Made by a program: the position numbers and the translations under genes. The notes beneath the pieces are model-generated. The model was not told where the DNA came from. It saw nothing but the letters and a program-made list of their open reading frames with translations, and made no database searches. From CAYPPS01 sp964412685 (lineage in GTDB: Bacteria > Patescibacteriota > Microgenomatia > PFEM01 > CAYPPS01): a DNA stretch of 10,031 nucleotides. Shown one piece after another: positions 7,055 through 10,031 of the stretch (positions within the stretch are counted from its first letter, which is position 1; each line of letters opens with the position of its first letter). The stretch is from positions 1 to 10,031 of the forward strand of contig CAYPPS010000019.1 of the NCBI GenBank assembly GCA_964412685.1, read 5' to 3'.

Positions 7055-7597
7055 ATGGAACAATCAGTCGTTTTAATAAAGCCAGATGGAGTTGAACGAA
7101 AAATTGTCGGCGAAGTTATTTCTCGTTTCGAAAAGGTTGGTTTGAAAATGAAGGCGATGAAGTTGATTCAAGTGAGTGCAACTCACGTTGGTAAGCATTA
7201 TCAGGACAATGAAGATTATCATCGCTCCGTTGGTGAAAAAACCTTAGAAAATTACCAGAAGTTTGGCCTTGATGCCGATGAGGATTTAGGTACCAAGGAT
7301 CCGGTGGAAATCGGTCGAATTGTCCGGCAAAGGAATATGGAGTTTCTCTCTTCCGGTCCGGTAGTGGCGATGCTTTGGGAGGGAGTGGAAGCGATTCGTT
7401 TGATCAGGAAGATGGTTGGCCACACTTTCCCGGCGGAAGCCATTCCGGGTACTATTAGGGGAGACTATGGCCATGATACCGCTAAGGTGATTAATATTGA
7501 GAAAAGGTCGGCCAATAACATCATTCATGCTTCCGGTGATGCCGCCGAAGCAAAATGGGAAAGAAAGTTGTGGTTCAAAGAAGCAGAAATCCTCTAA
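7055..7597 (+). CDS. ndk: Nucleoside diphosphate kinase, long form
   Basis: 180 aa. Transfers the gamma phosphate of ATP to other nucleoside diphosphates through a phospho-histidine, keeping NTP and dNTP pools balanced in the cytoplasm. Seen: SVVLIKPDGV at the N-terminus (Lys9 binds phosphate in the family), FLSSGPVVAMLWEG (97-110), PGTIRGDYG (131-139) and NIIHASGDA with the catalytic His158. Usual enzymes are about 140-150 aa; the excess is one acidic insertion between HY (48-49) and MEFL (95-98), where the normal protein has only a short linker. I remember similar long forms in Patescibacteria. Single gene with its own promoter and Shine-Dalgarno, followed at once by hairpin copy 3. Confidence 0.95.
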   Translation: MEQSVVLIKPDGVERKIVGEVISRFEKVGLKMKAMKLIQVSATHVGKHYQDNEDYHRSVGEKTLENYQKFGLDADEDLGTKDPVEIGRIVRQRNMEFLSSGPVVAMLWEGVEAIRLIRKMVGHTFPAEAIPGTIRGDYGHDTAKVINIEKRSANNIIHASGDAAEAKWERKLWFKEAEIL

Positions 7598-7622
7598 AAC
7601 CTCCACCCCCGGTGTGGAGGTT
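7598..7622. terminator. Hairpin terminator/palindromic repeat copy 3, variant
   Basis: Same length and plan as copies 1 and 2 with two changes: A to C in the left arm at 7607, giving one C-T mismatch in the stem, and G to C in the loop at 7610. It starts directly after the ndk TAA. The plus-strand tail is short (TTTGCTC), so it would be a weak intrinsic terminator by tail alone. Confidence 0.65.
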
Positions 7623-7658
7623 TGCTCGATTGGACACCTACCTGGAGGATTCGGGATT

Positions 7659-7667
7659 TGCTAGAAT
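7659..7667 (+). promoter_or_regulatory. Extended -10 promoter of DUF2207 gene, predicted leaderless
   Basis: TGC-TAGAAT fits TGnTATAAT with 5 of 6 in the hexamer. Predicted transcription start is 7674, so GTG at 7675 would be bases 2-4 of the mRNA. No usable -35 at 16-18 bp. This element decides the start codon of the gene. Confidence 0.6.
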
Positions 7668-7674
7668 AGAGATA

Positions 7675-9618
7675 GTGAAGCAGTTTTTGTTACTCAGTTT
7701 TCTGCTTGGATTCTTGTTCCTCTCGCCTGAAAAAGTGTTGGCGAAGGATTATTCCTTTCCTCGAGTTGATTTCAAGGTTCAATTGAACAAAGACGGTTCG
7801 GTTTTAGTGAGAGAGGAGCGGACTTTTTCCTTTTCTGATTGTTTTACCTGGGCGGAAGAGTGGGTTTCTAAAGGAGCGGGGAATTATAAAGATAGAAATT
7901 ACCAATTAACCGGCTTTCAGGTTAGCGACCGAAATGGTTTTTTCCAATCGGGACGTTCAAGCAAACCAGGCACTTTTACGGTGACCGATCGAGGGGATCG
8001 TTACTATCTCAAGTGGTTCTATAACGCTTGTGACACCCAGAAGACTTTCGTTATCTCTTATCAGATAGAAAAAGCAATCCTGGTTCATCAGGATATCGCC
8101 GAGTTTTATTGGCAATTAATCGGTGATCAGTGGGAGAAAGGGGTCTCTCAAGTTAAGGCTCAAGTGTTTTTACCGGGAGAAGGAGTCAATAATCCTAAGA
8201 ATATCTATGGTTTTGGCCATGGCTCGCTTAACGGAGTGATCAATATACCTAGTGCCCGAGAGGTTACTTTCGAGACGAGGAACTTGTCTTCAAGGAAGTT
8301 TTTTGAAACCCGAGTTCTCTTTGAAAAAGAACTCCTCGATCTAGCTTATGTTGACCAATACCAAGACGATCTTACTTTGGCTCAGATCTTAAAAGAGGAA
8401 GAAGGTTTTGCCAAATCAAAGGAAAGAGAACGATTGGGTTTTTTGATCGCCGGGGTAGTAAGTTTCTTGGTGGCGGCAGCAAGTAGTCTCTTTTTTGTTA
8501 GAGGTTTTTTGATTTATCTTAAAAAATGGTGGCGCTTAGGCAAGGACGAGAAGCTGCCTCGAGTGAGTTTGTCCGACAAACTTCACGATCCGCCGAGTGA
8601 TTTGGAGCCGTTTGTGATTGAAAGCTTGCTGGCAGGGAAAAAATGGGCAACTTCTAAGGCGGTGATTGCCACCATCTTGAACCTGGTCAATAAAAAAGTT
8701 CTAGCGATTAAGACAGAAAAGAAAAAAGGTTTGAGTTTATTGGGGTTGCCCAAAGGCTCTCGCTATACTCTGGTTTTAGCCCAACCAGATTACCGTCAAC
8801 AGGCTTCTTTAAGCGAGATTGAGAAAGGTCTACTCGATTTTATTTTTAATTTTATTTTTGATGAAGTAGAGGGAAACAAAATTACTTTTAAAAATTTGAA
8901 ACGCCATTTTAAAATTCATAGACGGAGTTTTTACACCAGATTTAAAAAATTTAAAAAGCTTGGCTTCAAGCAGGCATTGAAGGAAGGCTTGTTCGAGAGA
9001 GCCAGTTTTGAATTTAGTCAGAAACATGGTTTTTTCCTTTCTTTAGGATTGGGAACCGTTGCCTTCGTCTTTTCGATTTTTGCTTTGGTTCTTCTTCTTG
9101 GTGCAGGTCAGGAAGGCAGCCCCTTTTCTATCTTAATCATCTTGTCCGGTCTACTGATTGTTTTGAACAGTATTGGGGCTTTCATTTTGACTCCTATTTG
9201 GTTAATTCTGACGGCTTACGTTCAGAAGAGGAGTGAAAAGGGAAGCCGAGAAGCAGCTTCTTGGAAGGCTTTTAAAAAATATCTTAAGGAATATTCGGTG
9301 ACCAAAAAGTATCCAATTGACTCTGTCATTTTATGGGGTAAGTATCTTGTTTATGGCACTTTGTTAGGGGTGTCTGCTAAAGCTTTGGGGCAGCTGCCAA
9401 TCAAGTTTTCTTACCAGGAGGCGAACAAGGCTGGTTGGGGTTTTGCTAGCTCAGGTGATTTTAGCAGCGCAGTGGCAATGACTGCCAGCTTAAGCAACCT
9501 TTCCAGTTCTCTCAGTTCGCTTTCTTCCTCAGTTGGCGCTTCCGGAGTCGGCTCTTCGGGCGGTTTCTCCGGTGGTGGAGGAGGAGGGGGAGGCGGCGGT
9601 GGCGGTGGTGCTGGTTGA
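7675..9618 (+). CDS. DUF2207 domain membrane protein with poly-glycine tail
   Basis: 647 aa from a GTG start. Signal peptide: VKQFLLLSFLLGFLFL with a VLA-K cleavage site after residue 23. Then an extracellular beta-rich DUF2207 domain (about 24-250; FKVQLNKDGSVLVREERTF is typical) with two Cys (in FSDCF and NACD) that could pair. Membrane segment about 254-281, a basic cytoplasmic region with a winged-helix-like look (about 310-450), two more membrane segments (about 453-477 and 483-516), possibly a weak fourth (about 550-570). The tail is Ser-rich and then 13 Gly in a row, ending GAG. Such Gly tails are common in DUF2207 proteins; function unknown. A longer reading from an ATG at 7555 lies inside ndk and runs through the hairpin, so it is rejected. 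The promoter just before the GTG supports this start. Monocistronic. Confidence 0.88.
   Translation: MKQFLLLSFLLGFLFLSPEKVLAKDYSFPRVDFKVQLNKDGSVLVREERTFSFSDCFTWAEEWVSKGAGNYKDRNYQLTGFQVSDRNGFFQSGRSSKPGTFTVTDRGDRYYLKWFYNACDTQKTFVISYQIEKAILVHQDIAEFYWQLIGDQWEKGVSQVKAQVFLPGEGVNNPKNIYGFGHGSLNGVINIPSAREVTFETRNLSSRKFFETRVLFEKELLDLAYVDQYQDDLTLAQILKEEEGFAKSKERERLGFLIAGVVSFLVAAASSLFFVRGFLIYLKKWWRLGKDEKLPRVSLSDKLHDPPSDLEPFVIESLLAGKKWATSKAVIATILNLVNKKVLAIKTEKKKGLSLLGLPKGSRYTLVLAQPDYRQQASLSEIEKGLLDFIFNFIFDEVEGNKITFKNLKRHFKIHRRSFYTRFKKFKKLGFKQALKEGLFERASFEFSQKHGFFLSLGLGTVAFVFSIFALVLLLGAGQEGSPFSILIILSGLLIVLNSIGAFILTPIWLILTAYVQKRSEKGSREAASWKAFKKYLKEYSVTKKYPIDSVILWGKYLVYGTLLGVSAKALGQLPIKFSYQEANKAGWGFASSGDFSSAVAMTASLSNLSSSLSSLSSSVGASGVGSSGGFSGGGGGGGGGGGGGAG
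9571..9609 (+). repeat. Poly-glycine codon tract
   Basis: Thirteen consecutive Gly codons using all of GGT, GGA, GGG and GGC, so the tract is kept at protein level rather than being a simple pure DNA repeat. It may still be prone to length change. Confidence 0.85.
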
Positions 9619-9636
9619 CCCTGCCAAAAAGTTAAA

Positions 9637-9659
9637 GACTTTGAGCTTGTCGAAAAGTC
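9637..9659 (-). terminator. Imperfect hairpin abutting tRNA-Pro 3' end
   Basis: GACTTT (9637-9642) pairs with AAAGTC (9654-9659) around an 11-base loop. On the minus strand it is followed by TTTAACTTTTT, so it may end tRNA-Pro transcription, although it uses the last two bases of the tRNA. It contains TTCGACAAGCTC, a motif I remember as a dispersed repeat in various bacteria. Weak call. Confidence 0.35.
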
Positions 9660-9729
9660 GGAGTGGAGGGAATTGAACCCTCTACCTCTCGATCCCGAAC
9701 CGAGCGTTCTACCGATGAACTACACTCCG
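9658..9729 (-). tRNA. tRNA-Pro (anticodon CGG)
   Basis: 72 bases including the discriminator. Acceptor CGGAGTG pairs perfectly with CACTCCG; D stem GTTC/GAAC; anticodon stem CTCGG/TCGAG with one G-U pair; loop TTCGGGA gives anticodon CGG with G37; T stem GAGGG/CCCTC with loop TTCAATT. C1-G72 and A73 are the usual bacterial proline identity features. CCA is not encoded (ACTT follows), so it must be added by the CCA enzyme. Reads codon CCG. Confidence 0.93.
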
Positions 9730-9740
9730 TATTTACTGCT

Positions 9741-9769
9741 ATTTTAAGCCCTGCTGTGGTAAAATTCAA
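9741..9769 (-). promoter_or_regulatory. Promoter of tRNA-Pro
   Basis: Minus strand: TTGAAT (9769-9764), 17-bp spacer, TAAAAT (9746-9741, 5 of 6). Predicted start is 9734, giving a 5-base leader before the tRNA. It overlaps the oppositely directed tRNA-Arg promoter. Confidence 0.55.
9757..9765 (+). promoter_or_regulatory. Extended -10 promoter of tRNA-Arg
   Basis: TGG-TAAAAT fits TGnTATAAT with 5 of 6 in the hexamer. Predicted start is about 9772, a 10-base leader. A second candidate, TATAAT at 9774-9779, is only 2 bases from the tRNA and would start inside it. Confidence 0.55.
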
Positions 9770-9781
9770 TTTATATAATCA

Positions 9782-9853
9782 GCCCTCATAGCTCAACGGA
9801 TAGAGCAGAGGTTTCCTAAACCTCAGATACAGGTTCGACTCCTGTTGAGGGTA
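9782..9853 (+). tRNA. tRNA-Arg (anticodon CCU)
   Basis: 72 bases including A73. Acceptor GCCCTCA/TGAGGGT with a G1-U72 wobble; D stem GCTC/GAGC with loop AACGGATA (A20 after GG); anticodon stem GAGGT/ACCTC, perfect; loop TTCCTAA gives anticodon CCT; 4-base variable region; T stem ACAGG/CCTGT with loop TTCGACT. CCA is not encoded (A73 is followed by CT). C35 and A20 fit ArgRS recognition. Reads codon AGG. Confidence 0.95.
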
Positions 9854-9854
9854 C

Positions 9855-10031
9855 TCAGCGAAGAGAGACGGCGTAAAGATTGGACGGAGCGTTTCTAGAA
9901 ATGTTGGTGAGAATAAGAATCCTTTTGCCATCAGGGAAAGGAAAAGCGAAAGAGTTTTCGAATTGACCTGAGTAAGCGGCAATCTTGTTGTCGCCGTCGT
10001 ATTCAACCAATTCCACCTGATCAGTTTGAAC
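9855..10031 (-). CDS. C-terminal end of a probable beta-propeller/PEGA-type protein (5' partial)
   Basis: The frame is open from the right edge to a TGA at 9857-9855, giving 58 residues with no start in the window. The sequence has beta-strand repeats: VELVEYDGDN, then a SGQF turn, then FPFPDGKRILILTNI, and the ending NLYAVSLR. I remember a similar ending in Patescibacteria PEGA or WD40-like proteins, where the last blade has a PDG-hydrophobic strand. Clean coding pattern and sensible residues make it a real gene, but the family call is tentative. Its stop is 1 bp from the 3' end of tRNA-Arg, which runs towards it. Confidence 0.7.
   Translation of the reverse strand, partial: VQTDQVELVEYDGDNKIAAYSGQFENSFAFPFPDGKRILILTNISRNAPSNLYAVSLR

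Noticed and set aside
356..7622. CRISPR array from repeated palindromes
   Set aside because: Copies are over 3 kb apart with genes between, and there are no cas genes.
7555..7674. ATG at 7555 as start of the DUF2207 gene
   Set aside because: It lies within ndk and would translate the hairpin. The signal peptide begins at the GTG at 7675, just after an extended -10.
9779..10006. 75-aa minus-strand reading frame across tRNA-Arg
   Set aside because: Its C-terminal part is simply the reverse strand of the tRNA (LLYPLSYEG is a well-known artefact), and it conflicts with the better frame of the partial propeller-like gene on the same strand.
1..10031. UGA recoding as in Gracilibacteria
   Set aside because: TGA ends the 113-aa, M16, DUF2207 and propeller-like frames at sensible places.
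1..10031. New defence or mobile system
   Set aside because: No transposase, integrase, nuclease cluster, toxin pair or array was found. The content is housekeeping and conserved CPR genes.

Overview
The window looks like a compact, ordinary stretch of a Candidatus Patescibacteria (CPR) chromosome, probably from the Microgenomates side. This rests on remembered resemblance of several proteins to that group: a DUF5674 protein, the long ArgS variant, the long nucleoside diphosphate kinase, a Gly-tailed DUF2207 protein and a DnaJ-like S41 peptidase. It also rests on short intergenic gaps and tRNA genes without an encoded CCA. TGA ends at least four reading frames, so the UGA=Gly code of Gracilibacteria/Absconditabacteria does not apply.

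Layout: (1-357, +) C-terminal end of a ComEC/Rec2-type metallo-beta-lactamase domain, then a perfect hairpin. (383-2429, -) S41 peptidase with its own promoter; upstream of it a two-gene unit of DUF5674 plus a 113-aa conserved-type hypothetical protein. (2430-2524) 95-bp divergent promoter region. (2525-3757, +) GT-B glycosyltransferase, then hairpin copy 2. (3809-7009, +) argS and an M16 zinc peptidase, 12 bp apart. (7055-7597, +) ndk, then hairpin copy 3. (7675-9618, +) secreted/membrane DUF2207 protein with a poly-Gly tail. (9658-9729, -) tRNA-Pro(CGG) and (9782-9853, +) tRNA-Arg(CCU), divergent with interlocked promoters. (9855-10031, -) the C-terminal end of a probable beta-propeller/PEGA-like protein, whose stop lies 1 bp from the tRNA-Arg end. 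No gene-free stretch exceeds 300 bp. I see no insertion sequence, prophage, CRISPR array or defence island.

The genes are mostly housekeeping (aminoacylation, nucleotide balancing, proteolysis, DNA uptake, surface glycosylation) and do not form one pathway. Three things stand out. First, the S41 peptidase carries a DnaJ-like segment without HPD where a PDZ domain normally sits, and has Trp at the usual catalytic-Lys position. Second, five of six promoters that I could place before protein genes put the predicted transcript start within a few bases of the start codon, often with a TGnTAnnnT extended -10; this suggests leaderless mRNAs, with ndk the only gene showing a clear Shine-Dalgarno. Third, a near-identical 25-bp palindrome follows three of the plus-strand genes. 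All promoter, start-codon and hairpin calls were made by eye.
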